A stretch of DNA of 64,000 bases from AP-15 sp963799085 (GTDB taxonomy: Bacteria > Pseudomonadota > Alphaproteobacteria > ATCC43930 > CGMCC-115725), in the NCBI GenBank assembly GCA_963799085.1, contig CAWCWA010000003.1, forward strand, positions 45,626 to 109,625, given 5' to 3'. Of the stretch, positions 9,973-17,418 are shown in pieces (positions within the stretch are counted from its first letter, which is position 1; each line of letters starts with the position of its first letter). Both the position numbers and the translations under genes were made by a program. Below the pieces are notes generated by a model. The model was not told the origin of the DNA. It was given only the letters and a program-made list of their open reading frames with translations, and did not search any database.

Positions 9973-10301
9973 GCCATGCAGCAACTGCGTTGTGTGGAGG
10001 CAGCCGATTTGAAGTGCCGCATCTCCCGCTCCCGCCGTCGCGCGACCTGGCGCGAATTCTCGGCGCGATTGTTCATCCAGACGCCCGTCTTGGCCCAGCG
10101 GCTGAACCGTCGATGGCTATTCTTCCAGTCGCCGAAGCGCTCCGGCAGATCACGCCGGGGGATGCCAGCGCGGTAGCAATAGAGCACCGCCTCGACGAAG
10201 CGACGGTTGTCTTTGGCGGTCACGCCGACATGACCGCGCCGGCCCGGGAGCCGCTCCTTGATCCTATCCCACTGGTCGTCGCGCAGCTCATATCGGGTCA
10301 T

Positions 10302-10533
10302 TGGTCAGCCTTTTGCTATAGCCGACCTTCCATGAATCACACAAACTCATGCCGCAGTAAACTCTTTTTACGTCATATACTTAAGAACCCAACTCGTTTT
10401 ACGTGCAGCCCGCAATAATTGACGACACACCCTAGCCTCATTGGTTTTTCGGCTCGCCGCGCCGTTCACGATGTGCCGTTGCGGAAGGTCTCGCCAACCG
10501 CCCGTTTTTGTCGCTCAAGCCCGCAGGTGGAAT
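10302..10533. other. AT-richer intergenic stretch between IS remnants and the sec operon
   Basis: About 230 bp downstream of the Mth938-like gene. The part 10330-10410 is clearly richer in A and T than its surroundings and probably contains the outer end of the IS427-type fragment. No gene seen. Confidence 0.35.
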
Positions 10534-10908
10534 TTATCGGGGCGGCAGCAAGGCCGCGGCGACCGGCCGATCCTCCGCGAGTAGGACGTTGTAGGTGCGG
10601 CAGGCGGCGCCCGTGTCCATCGCTTCGAGACCGATGCCTACGCCGCGCAGTCGGGCGCGCAATTCGGCCGGCATCGCCATCATCCTGCGGCCGAGCCCAA
10701 GCAGCAGGATCTGCACGCCGCCGTTCTCGATGACCGGTTGCAGCGCCTCCCAGGAAAGGGCGGCGTCTTCGGCGACCGCCCAGGACAGGGTTCTGTCGGG
10801 AAAGACCAGCACCGGCCCCGCATAGATTTCGCCGCTGATGCGGAAGCCGCTTGCCGCGTAGCGCTCGATAAACTGGCGGCCGGCCGGGATCAGCGGCGTC
10901 AGATCCAC
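10534..10908 (-). CDS. Mth938-like domain protein (DUF498 / Xcc1710-like)
   Basis: A 124-residue protein of the small Mth938-like fold family; function unknown. Seen: FRISGEIYAGPVLVFPDRTLSW and a GGVQILLLGLGRRM loop, typical of the family. The start is GTG at 10908, preceded by GAGGAG, which overlaps the secF stop codon, so this reading start is well supported and translation is coupled to secF. The order secD-secF-Mth938-like is conserved in Alphaproteobacteria, where the family has been linked by context to membrane or respiratory assembly; that link is inference. Confidence 0.85.
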   Translation of the reverse strand: MDLTPLIPAGRQFIERYAASGFRISGEIYAGPVLVFPDRTLSWAVAEDAALSWEALQPVIENGGVQILLLGLGRRMMAMPAELRARLRGVGIGLEAMDTGAACRTYNVLLAEDRPVAAALLPPR

Positions 10909-10919
10909 GCGACCGCTCC

Positions 10920-11867
10920 TCAGGGCGCGCGCGACGCCCGCGCCGGAGCCGCCTCGCCCGACCGCGCGATCGCGGCGCGGTTCGGCCGCACGTAGTAAAG
11001 CACCGGGGCGGCGATGAAGAGCGAGGAATAGGTGCCTATCACAATGCCCCACAGCATCGCGATGCTGAAGCCGCGCAGGACTTCGCCGCCGAGAAACAGC
11101 AACGACAGGACGGCGAGAGCGACCGTGCTGACCGTCAGGATCGTCCGCGACAGGGTCTCGTTCAGCGCGAGGTTTATCAGATCGCGGAACGGCATCGAGC
11201 GGTGCTTGCGCATCGCCTCGCGGACCCGGTCGTAGATCACGACGGTGTCGTTCACCGAATAGCCGGCGATCGTCAGGATCGCCGCCAGTGTCGTCAGGTT
11301 GAATTCGAGGTGAAACAACGCGAACAGCCCGACCGTCGTGATGACGTCGTGCAGCGTCGAGATCATGCCGCCGACGCCGAACTGCCACTCGAAGCGAAAC
11401 CAGATATAGGCGGCGATCGCCAAAAGCGCGAGGACGGTGGCGATGACCCCGGCGCGGATCAATTCGCCGCCCACACTGGGGCCGACCACCTCGGTGCGAC
11501 GGTACTCGACGCCGGGTCCAAGCGCCTGCCGCACCAACTGCACGACCTTCTCCTGCGCCGCGTCGCCGCCCGGCTGGCGCGGCAACCGGATCAGCACGTC
11601 GGTCGCCGGGCCGAAGCCCTGCAACGAGGGCTCGCCGATCTTCAATTGGTCGATCTTCTGGCGCATCTCCGCGAGGTTCGCCGGACCGGTCGTCGACCGG
11701 ACTTCGATCAGCGTGCCACCGAGAAAGTCGATGCCGTAATTGAGCCCCGCGGTCAGGAACAGCACGATCGACCCGATCGTCAGGAACGCCGAAAGCGCGA
11801 AGCCCAGCTTGTGCCAAGCCATGAAGTCGATCTGCGGCGTCCGCCGGATCACGATCAGCGGTCTCAT
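10920..11867 (-). CDS. secF: Protein translocase subunit SecF
   Basis: Inner-membrane accessory subunit that works with SecD and YajC to drive late steps of Sec export using the proton gradient. At 315 residues it has the usual length. Seen: TM1 near residues 20-40, the GIDFLGGTLIEVRS motif, a periplasmic domain, then five further membrane helices including TIAGYSVNDTVVIYDRVRE and LNETLSRTILTVSTVALAVL. It follows secD by about 30 bp on the same strand and is followed by the Mth938-like gene with overlapping signals. Confidence 0.97.
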   Translation of the reverse strand: MRPLIVIRRTPQIDFMAWHKLGFALSAFLTIGSIVLFLTAGLNYGIDFLGGTLIEVRSTTGPANLAEMRQKIDQLKIGEPSLQGFGPATDVLIRLPRQPGGDAAQEKVVQLVRQALGPGVEYRRTEVVGPSVGGELIRAGVIATVLALLAIAAYIWFRFEWQFGVGGMISTLHDVITTVGLFALFHLEFNLTTLAAILTIAGYSVNDTVVIYDRVREAMRKHRSMPFRDLINLALNETLSRTILTVSTVALAVLSLLFLGGEVLRGFSIAMLWGIVIGTYSSLFIAAPVLYYVRPNRAAIARSGEAAPARASRAP

Positions 11868-11897
11868 TCAAACTCCAGCGTGATTAGGCCATGTCGA

Positions 11898-13475
11898 TCA
11901 GATCGGGATTGCCTTGGGCTTCCAGCGGCGCAGCCAGGTGACGATCAACAGCCGCGTCACCAGGATCGCCGAAAATAGCGAGGTCATGACACCGATGCTG
12001 AGCGTCACGGCAAAGCCCTTGATCGGCCCGGAGCCCAGCCAGAACATCAGCGCGCCGGCGACGAGCGTTGTCACATGGCTGTCGAGGATTGTCCCGAAGG
12101 CGCGCCGGAAGCCGGCGTCAAGCGCCGACAGCATCGTCCGCCCGCCGCGCAATTCCTCGCGGATGCGCTCATAGATCAGCACATTGGCGTCGACCGCCAT
12201 GCCCATCGTCAGTGCGATGCCGGCGATGCCGGGCAATGTCAAGGTCGCGCCGAGCAGCGACAGAGCGCCCAGCATCAGACACAAATTGAAGATCAGCGCG
12301 ATATCGGCAAAGACGCCGAAGAGGCCGTAGAAGAGGATCATGAAGACCACGACCAGGATCACGCCGACGATGCTCGCGGTGGCTCCGGCGTGGATCGAAT
12401 CGGCGCCGAGATCGGGGCCGACGGTGCGCTCCTCGAGGATCGTGATCGGCGCCGGCAACGCCCCGGCGCGCAGCAATAGTGCCAGATCGCTCGCCGACTG
12501 CACCGTGAAGCTGCCCGAAATGATGCCGCTGCCGCCAAGGATCGGCTCGCGGATGACGGGCGCGCTGATCACCTTGTTGTCGAGCACGATGGCGAAGGGC
12601 TTGCCGACGTTCTCGCGGGTCGCGTCGCCGAAGCGCTTGGCGCCGACCGTATCGAAGCGAAAGCTTACGACCGGTTCGTTGTTCTGGAAGGTCGGCTGGG
12701 CATCGACGAGCGTGTCGCCGCCGACCATGACGCGCTTGTGCACCACGTAGGAAGGCGGCCCGATATAGGCCGAGCGGCCCTCCTGCGCCGGCAGGATTTC
12801 GTCGCCGGGCGGCAGCCTGCCGCGGCGCGCATCTTCGAGCGACACCCCGGTATCGACCAGTTGGAAGGTCAGCTTCGCGGTCTTGCCCAACAGCGCCTTG
12901 ACGTGCTCCGGATTGTCCACACCCGGCAATTGCACCAGGATGCGGTCCTGCCCCTCGCGCTGGATGGTCGGCTCCTTGGTCCCGGTCTCGTCGATGCGGC
13001 GGCGGATGATCTCGATCGACTGGTCGACCGCCTGACGCCGCCGCGCCTCGGTCGCCACGGTGCTGAAGCGCATCGTGCCCGCGCCGTCGGCGGCGATGTT
13101 GACGACGAGATCAGGATCGATCTTGCGCAGCGCCTCGCGCGCCTCGTCGATACGGCTGGGATCACGAATCGTAAAGACGATTGCGTCGTTTTCGACGTTG
13201 AGCCCGGTATAGCCGATATTGGCGTCGCGTAGGGCGTTGCGCACATTGTCGACGAGTGTGGTCAGCCGCTCGCGCTGGGCGGCGGCGACGTCGACCTCGA
13301 GCAGCAGATACGAGCCGCCGCGCAAATCGAGGCCGAGCGCCACCTGCTTGTGCGGCAGCCAGTTCGGCAGCCGGGCGAGGAAGGCCGGACTGAACAGATT
13401 CGGCAACGATAGCAAAACGCCCAACGCGCATACCGCGCAGATCAGGGCGACCTTCCAACCGGAAAAATACAGCAT
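11898..13475 (-). CDS. secD: Protein translocase subunit SecD
   Basis: 525 residues, full length. An N-terminal membrane helix (GWKVALICAVCALGVLLSL) is followed by the first periplasmic motif VALGLDLRGGSYLLLEVD and a large periplasmic P1 domain. A C-terminal five-helix block carries GIALTMGMAVDANVLIYERI and SHVTTLVAGALMFWLGSGP. Forms the SecDF complex with the next gene. Part of the minus-strand yajC-(small gene)-secD-secF-Mth938 operon. Confidence 0.97.
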   Translation of the reverse strand: MLYFSGWKVALICAVCALGVLLSLPNLFSPAFLARLPNWLPHKQVALGLDLRGGSYLLLEVDVAAAQRERLTTLVDNVRNALRDANIGYTGLNVENDAIVFTIRDPSRIDEAREALRKIDPDLVVNIAADGAGTMRFSTVATEARRRQAVDQSIEIIRRRIDETGTKEPTIQREGQDRILVQLPGVDNPEHVKALLGKTAKLTFQLVDTGVSLEDARRGRLPPGDEILPAQEGRSAYIGPPSYVVHKRVMVGGDTLVDAQPTFQNNEPVVSFRFDTVGAKRFGDATRENVGKPFAIVLDNKVISAPVIREPILGGSGIISGSFTVQSASDLALLLRAGALPAPITILEERTVGPDLGADSIHAGATASIVGVILVVVFMILFYGLFGVFADIALIFNLCLMLGALSLLGATLTLPGIAGIALTMGMAVDANVLIYERIREELRGGRTMLSALDAGFRRAFGTILDSHVTTLVAGALMFWLGSGPIKGFAVTLSIGVMTSLFSAILVTRLLIVTWLRRWKPKAIPI

Positions 13476-13523
13476 CCCTTCGATCCTTCGGGGCGCCCAC
13501 CCGCGACGCCCCGTGCTACCGGG

Positions 13524-13814
13524 TCAGCGCCAGCGCCCCGACACCCAGACCCAACGATGGCCGTTCCATCGCCAATGCCCCGGCGTCCAATGCCAATGAT
13601 GATAACCGTAAGGCCGAGGCGGAGGCGCCGCGGCGCGCGGCGGCGGCATCGGCGGCCGATGGCCGTAAGGCGGCGGCCCCCCAGGCGGCGGACCTCCCGG
13701 TGGCGGATAGGGGTTTTGCGCGGGCGGCGGATACGGGTATTGCGCCGCGGCCCGACCGAGCGGGTAGCTCAGCGCCGCGGCAAGCAAGGCCAGAACCGCG
13801 CGTCGATCGTTCAT
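13524..13814 (-). CDS. Small secreted proline-rich protein
   Basis: About 96 residues starting MNDRRAVLALLAAALSYPLG, which reads as a signal peptide. A Pro/Gly/Tyr-rich linker (PPPGGPPPGGPPPYGHRPP) follows, then a C-terminal aromatic block (HHWHWTPGHWRWNGHRWVW), like the YXWGXW-type repeats of small exported proteins. It is co-oriented between yajC and secD, an unusual position for an insertion in the sec operon. Function unknown; probably envelope-associated. An ATG 12 bases upstream is an alternative start. Confidence 0.6.
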   Translation of the reverse strand: MNDRRAVLALLAAALSYPLGRAAAQYPYPPPAQNPYPPPGGPPPGGPPPYGHRPPMPPPRAAAPPPRPYGYHHWHWTPGHWRWNGHRWVWVSGRWR

Positions 13815-13892
13815 CGCCGGGACCATAATCTTTTCCGAGGGACCGACAACGCATCGGCGGGGCGACGCAGTCCATCCGAGCCCGGTTTTTGC

Positions 13893-14282
13893 TCACTCCT
13901 TCGATTCCGCCTTGGCTTTCGCCTCGTCCTTCTGCCTTGCCGCCTCTCGCGCGGCGGCCGGATCGGGCTTGGCGACGACGTTGGTGATCGTGCTGCGCAC
14001 GACGCGGACCCGCACGCCCTCGGCGATGTCAACCGTCAACTCATCGGGACCATCGACGCGTACGACCGTGCCGATGATGCCGCCGCCGGTCACGACGCGG
14101 TCGCCGCGGCGCAGCGCGTCGAGTGTGGCGCGATGCTCGCGGGCCTTCTTCTGCTGCGGTCGAATCAACAGAAAATAGAACACGACAAAGATCAAGACCA
14201 ACGGCAGAAATTGAACCAGCTGGCCCTGATTGTCGAAAAAACCTGTGCCTTGCGCGTAGGCCGTAGAAATCAGCATCGGCAT
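13893..14282 (-). CDS. yajC: Preprotein translocase subunit YajC
   Basis: 129 residues. Seen: short periplasmic N-terminus (STAYAQGTGFFDNQGQ), one membrane helix (FLPLVLIFVVFYFLLI) directly followed by the family signature RPQQKKAREH, then the soluble domain LRRGDRVVTGGGIIGTVVRV and a charged C-terminus. First gene of the sec operon here; the promoter should lie in 14283-14495, shared with the divergent ATPase gene. Confidence 0.95.
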   Translation of the reverse strand: MPMLISTAYAQGTGFFDNQGQLVQFLPLVLIFVVFYFLLIRPQQKKAREHRATLDALRRGDRVVTGGGIIGTVVRVDGPDELTVDIAEGVRVRVVRSTITNVVAKPDPAAAREAARQKDEAKAKAESKE

Positions 14283-14495
14283 CGAACCTCAAAAACTTGT
14301 GTGGCGTCGACATTATCAAACGGCGGCGCCGACGATCGGCATTAGTGTCCAGTCCGACGGCAGGGGCGGAGTGGTACGCGATGCCCGATTAAAGAGCAAT
14401 ATATGGTTGCCGCCCGCCCGCCCGTGAGCGTTTCCGCTTCTTCTTCCCTGTGATAGCGTCCGCCGCCTTTTGCCAACACCAACCCTTGTGGGACG

Positions 14496-15353
14496 ATGAC
14501 CGAGCCCGATCTGCTGCCGCTGCTGCGCCGAATTGCCGGCGCGCTCGAGCGCCTTGCCCCGGCAGCGCCTCCCGATATCGACCTCGACGCCGCCGACGCA
14601 TTTGTCTGGCATGCCGACCGCTTCTGGCTTGAGCCGATCCCTCGGGTCAACCGGATCGAACTCGGCCTGTTGCGCGGCATCGACCGGGTGCGCGACATCC
14701 TGCTCGCCAATACGGAGCGCTTCGCCGCTGGGCTACCGGCGAACAACGTGCTCCTGTGGGGCGCCCGCGGCACCGGCAAGAGTTCGCTCGTCAAGGCGGT
14801 GCACGGTGCGGTCAATGAGGCCCGGCCGCGGGCGCTGGCGCTGGTCGAAATCCACCGCGAGGATATCCCGAGCCTGCCGCGCCTGCTGGGGACGCTGCGG
14901 GGAGCGCAGCGACGCTGCCTTCTCTTCTGCGACGATCTCTCGTTCGACCGCAACGACACCAGCTTCAAGTCAATGAAGGCGGTGCTCGAAGGCGGCATCG
15001 AGGGCCGGCCGGAGAACGTCATCCTCTACGCCACCTCGAACCGCCGTCACCTGATGCCTCGCGACATGATCGACAACGAGCGCTCGACGGCGATCAACCC
15101 GGCCGAGGCGACCGAGGAGCAGGTGTCTCTGTCCGACCGCTTCGGCCTGTGGCTCGGCTTCCACAATGTCGACCAGGACACTTATCTGGCGATCGTGCGC
15201 GGCTACGCCGAGCGTTACGGGCTCGATTTGCAGCTGAGCAGGCTCGAGGCGGAAGCCAACGAATGGTCGATCACCCGCGGCGCCCGGTCGGGCCGGGTCG
15301 CCTGGCAATTCATCCAGGACCTGGCTGGCCGCCTCGGCAAGAGTTTGGCCTGA
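14496..15353 (+). CDS. AAA+ ATPase of the DUF815 family
   Basis: 285-residue ATP-binding protein. Walker A is LLWGARGTGKSSLVKAVHG (about residue 85), Walker B is RCLLFCDDLSFD (about residue 145), and sensor-like motif VILYATSNRRHLMPRDM follows. The C-terminal part SDRFGLWLGFHNVDQDTYL matches the DUF815 lid region. Divergent from yajC and convergent with the M23 peptidase gene, an arrangement conserved in Alphaproteobacteria. Role unknown; the fold suggests a chaperone-like or loader ATPase. Confidence 0.88.
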   Translation: MTEPDLLPLLRRIAGALERLAPAAPPDIDLDAADAFVWHADRFWLEPIPRVNRIELGLLRGIDRVRDILLANTERFAAGLPANNVLLWGARGTGKSSLVKAVHGAVNEARPRALALVEIHREDIPSLPRLLGTLRGAQRRCLLFCDDLSFDRNDTSFKSMKAVLEGGIEGRPENVILYATSNRRHLMPRDMIDNERSTAINPAEATEEQVSLSDRFGLWLGFHNVDQDTYLAIVRGYAERYGLDLQLSRLEAEANEWSITRGARSGRVAWQFIQDLAGRLGKSLA

Positions 15354-15365
15354 TCTCGGCGGCGT

Positions 15366-16445
15366 TCATCCCGATTTCTCGTCCTTCGAACTGGCGGTCG
15401 GTAACGGCGCCAGATACTCGCGCGGATCGACCGGCTTGTTGCCGCGGCGCAGCTCGAAATGCAATTGCGGCTCGCTGACGTTGCCGGTCGAGCCGACCCG
15501 GGCGATGACCTGCCCCCGGCTGACCTTCTCGCCCTTCTTGACGAGGATCAGGTCGCAATGGGCGTAGGCCGAAATCCAGCCGCTCGGGTGCTTGATCAGG
15601 ATTAGATTGCCGTAGCCGCGCAACTCGTTGCCGGCGTAGGCGACAACGCCGGCGTCGGTCGCCTGCACCGCCGCTCCACGTGGGGCGGCGATGTTGATGC
15701 CGTCATTGTGGGTGCCGTCGCCGCCTGTGCCGTAGGCTTCGAGAATGCGACCGCGCACCGGCCACTGAAAGCCGCCGCCATGCGTCGACGTCGCCGTTGC
15801 GGGAGGGGACTCATGCGCACCGCGGGCAGGCTGGGGCGCCGATGGCGGTTCCGCGGGTGGTCGCAGCGAATTGGGCGCGCTGGTGGGCGGGGTCGACGAA
15901 TCAGCTGATGCCGATGGAGGCGCGACGGCGGCAGGCTGCGGCGGCGCAGGCTTATCGGGGGCGGGGAGCGGCGTCGCTACGACGGTCGACTTCGCCGCTG
16001 GAGACCCGGCCGGCATCTGGGTCGTGGGGGTGGGGCTCCCTGCCGAGGGTCCCAAGGTCCGGGCGGGCGGCGGCGATGCGGACGGCGGGGCAGGACCATG
16101 CGACGGTTCGCCCGGCAACGCCGCGACGGCGACCTGTGGCGCCGACGTCGGTGGCTCGACGCCCCCCGGAATCGCCAGCGACTGCCCGGCCAGGATGCGA
16201 TAGGGCGGCGACAAATTATTGGCTTGCGCCAGCGCCTGCATCGGCACGTGGAATATGTGCGCGATCTGCGACAGCGATTGGCCCCGCTGCACAACGATTC
16301 GCGCCGGCGGCGGTGGCGATGGCTCGCCGCCCACCAGCGGCGCGGGACCGCCGACGCGTGGCGCGCAACCGGCGAGCACAAGCGCCAGCGCGAGGATCGC
16401 CGCCCCGGCGCTGCGCCCGTACGCTCCGACCCAGATCTTTGCCAT
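15366..16445 (-). CDS. LysM / M23 peptidase lipoprotein (NlpD/EnvC type)
   Basis: 359 residues. The start ATG at 16445 follows AGGGGGA. The N-terminus is a lipoprotein signal (LALALVLAGCAP, lipobox LAGC). A LysM domain follows (VVQRGQSLSQIAHIFHVPMQ, residues about 50-95), then a long Pro/Ala/Ser linker. The C-terminal M23 domain (residues about 235-345) has GTHNDGINIAAPRGAAV, SAYAHCDLILVKKGEKV and PQLHFELRRG. GTHNDGIN and HFELR are the zinc-site positions, but the first shows N-D-G where active peptidases have H-x-G-x-D-I, so it may be an amidase activator rather than a peptidase. Acts in septal or envelope peptidoglycan remodelling. Confidence 0.88.
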   Translation of the reverse strand: MAKIWVGAYGRSAGAAILALALVLAGCAPRVGGPAPLVGGEPSPPPPARIVVQRGQSLSQIAHIFHVPMQALAQANNLSPPYRILAGQSLAIPGGVEPPTSAPQVAVAALPGEPSHGPAPPSASPPPARTLGPSAGSPTPTTQMPAGSPAAKSTVVATPLPAPDKPAPPQPAAVAPPSASADSSTPPTSAPNSLRPPAEPPSAPQPARGAHESPPATATSTHGGGFQWPVRGRILEAYGTGGDGTHNDGINIAAPRGAAVQATDAGVVAYAGNELRGYGNLILIKHPSGWISAYAHCDLILVKKGEKVSRGQVIARVGSTGNVSEPQLHFELRRGNKPVDPREYLAPLPTASSKDEKSG

Positions 16446-16570
16446 CGCTCCCCCTGCACGCCCCCCGACGTGCAAAGCACCGGCTATTGGTACACCCGGA
16501 TGGGATTCTACGCCAGCCTCGCCCGCGTCGCCGGTTGCTGTGTGATAAATCTGACAATTTTCGGCACGGC

Positions 16571-16664
16571 TGGCGGAAGAGGCAGGAGTTGAACCTACCG
16601 AGGACGCCGCGCGCCCTCCAACGGGTTTGAAGCCCGCGCCGACCACCGGGCCGGATGCTCTTCC
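16571..16664 (-). tRNA. selC: tRNA-Sec (anticodon TCA), selenocysteine
   Basis: A 94-nt tRNA on the minus strand. The acceptor starts GGAAGAG and ends CTCTTCC, then G and an encoded CCA at 16571-16573. The anticodon stem-loop is CGGGCTTCAAACCCG with anticodon TCA at 16628-16630, followed by a long variable arm and the T-arm loop GGTTCAACTCC. The extended acceptor stem, long variable arm and TCA anticodon identify selenocysteine tRNA, closely resembling Escherichia coli selC. SelA, SelB and SelD are not in the window. No in-frame TGA selenoprotein was recognised here. Confidence 0.93.
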
Positions 16665-16986
16665 GCGCGCAAGATCCGCCTCCAGCCCGCCGGCGTCAAC
16701 CAATAGGTGCGCGCCACCGTGATCGAATCGGCGAGGTGCGGAACTTCTGCGACGAGCGCGAGGTTTGCTATCCATGAAATGACGACGGTCTCTTTAAGAA
16801 AGTTGGGTAATTCCGGCCAAAGTTGGGTAATTCCGGCCGCCGACCGCACACGATCGGGAAGCGGCGATTATCTCCACCGGCTCCGACCGCCCGTCATATC
16901 ATGTTTATTACTGGTCTTAAGGCTGTCGATGGTCACGGATATTGCTGTTCCTGCAGCACTGGGACCGATAGCAGGAGGAAAGTTGC
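16665..16986. other. Intergenic stretch upstream of selC
   Basis: Around 320 bp between selC and the next lipoprotein gene. It holds a perfect 20-bp tandem repeat at 16799-16838 and otherwise nothing I recognise. The selB gene often found next to selC is absent. The ribosome site AGGAGG for the 16987 gene ends the stretch. Confidence 0.4.
16799..16838 (+). repeat. Two tandem copies of a 20-bp repeat
   Basis: The unit AAAGTTGGGTAATTCCGGCC occurs twice in direct tandem with no mismatch, inside non-coding DNA next to the selenocysteine tRNA. Repeated short units of this kind occur at the ends of some transposons (IS21-like ends come to mind), but no transposase is present, so the origin is open. 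Confidence 0.85.
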
Positions 16987-17319
16987 ATGAGGATCATGAT
17001 TGCCACGGGAACGCTTGCCGCCGGTGCAATGCTGGCGTTGGCTGCCTGCACCTCCAATCCCGGTGCAAACGCGACCGAGGGCGCGGTCGGCGGCGCGGCG
17101 GTGGGCTGCGGCATCGGCGCCGCTGTCACAGCGCCTTTGGCGGGAGTGGGCTGCGTCCCGGGCGCGATCATCGGCGGGGCCACCGGAACCGGCGCCGGGC
17201 TCGCCTCGACGACGCCACCACCGACGACCACCGCCTACGTCGCGCCGCCGCCACCCCCGCCGGCGCCGCCCATCACCACCACTTACGTCTACCCGCCGGC
17301 CTCGCCGCCTGCCTATTAG
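16987..17319 (+). CDS. Small glycine-zipper lipoprotein with proline-rich tail
   Basis: 110 residues. An excellent ribosome site (AGGAGG) lies upstream. A lipoprotein signal (GAMLALAACTS, lipobox LAAC) is followed by a Gly/Ala-rich stretch (EGAVGGAAVGCGIGAAV, GAIIGGATGTGAG) of the glycine-zipper kind, then a Thr/Pro/Tyr-rich tail. Probably anchored in the outer membrane. No specific function is visible; similar small lipoproteins are common in Alphaproteobacteria. Confidence 0.75.
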   Translation: MRIMIATGTLAAGAMLALAACTSNPGANATEGAVGGAAVGCGIGAAVTAPLAGVGCVPGAIIGGATGTGAGLASTTPPPTTTAYVAPPPPPPAPPITTTYVYPPASPPAY

Positions 17320-17418
17320 GAGGGCCGTTCTCGGCTGTGCTTGATTTCTCCGCCTCGACGCTTGCCGGCGTTTGCTCTTGAATGGGGGCCGCCGGCAAGG
17401 CGCCGGACGGAGGGAAGC

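Larger units (their letters stand above)
9468..10301 (-). pseudogene. Chimeric transposase frame made of three IS fragments
   Basis: One uninterrupted 277-codon frame joins pieces of unrelated transposases. Residues 1-75 (MTRYELRDDQWDRIKERLPG, VLYCYRAGIPRRDLPERFGDW) are the N-terminus of an IS427-type IS5-family transposase. Next comes NNRAENSRQVARRREREM with HFKSAAS, the typical C-terminal signature of IS6-family transposases. From about residue 115 the frame enters an IS5-group transposase C-terminus homologous to the copy at 55.4-55.7 kb, ending VKRVFGFAKVRYRGLKK plus read-through. No intact DDE catalytic core exists. Nested insertion and deletion explain it best; expression as a protein is unlikely. 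Confidence 0.75.

Noticed and set aside
10440..10530. Intrinsic terminator between the IS cluster and the Mth938-like gene
   Set aside because: A weak hairpin followed by T residues is on the plus strand only, while the operon ending here is on the minus strand; the stem is too short to claim.
16595..16849. Truncated selB upstream of selC
   Set aside because: The minus-strand frame there has no elongation-factor or winged-helix motif of SelB and runs into the tRNA itself; a chance frame.
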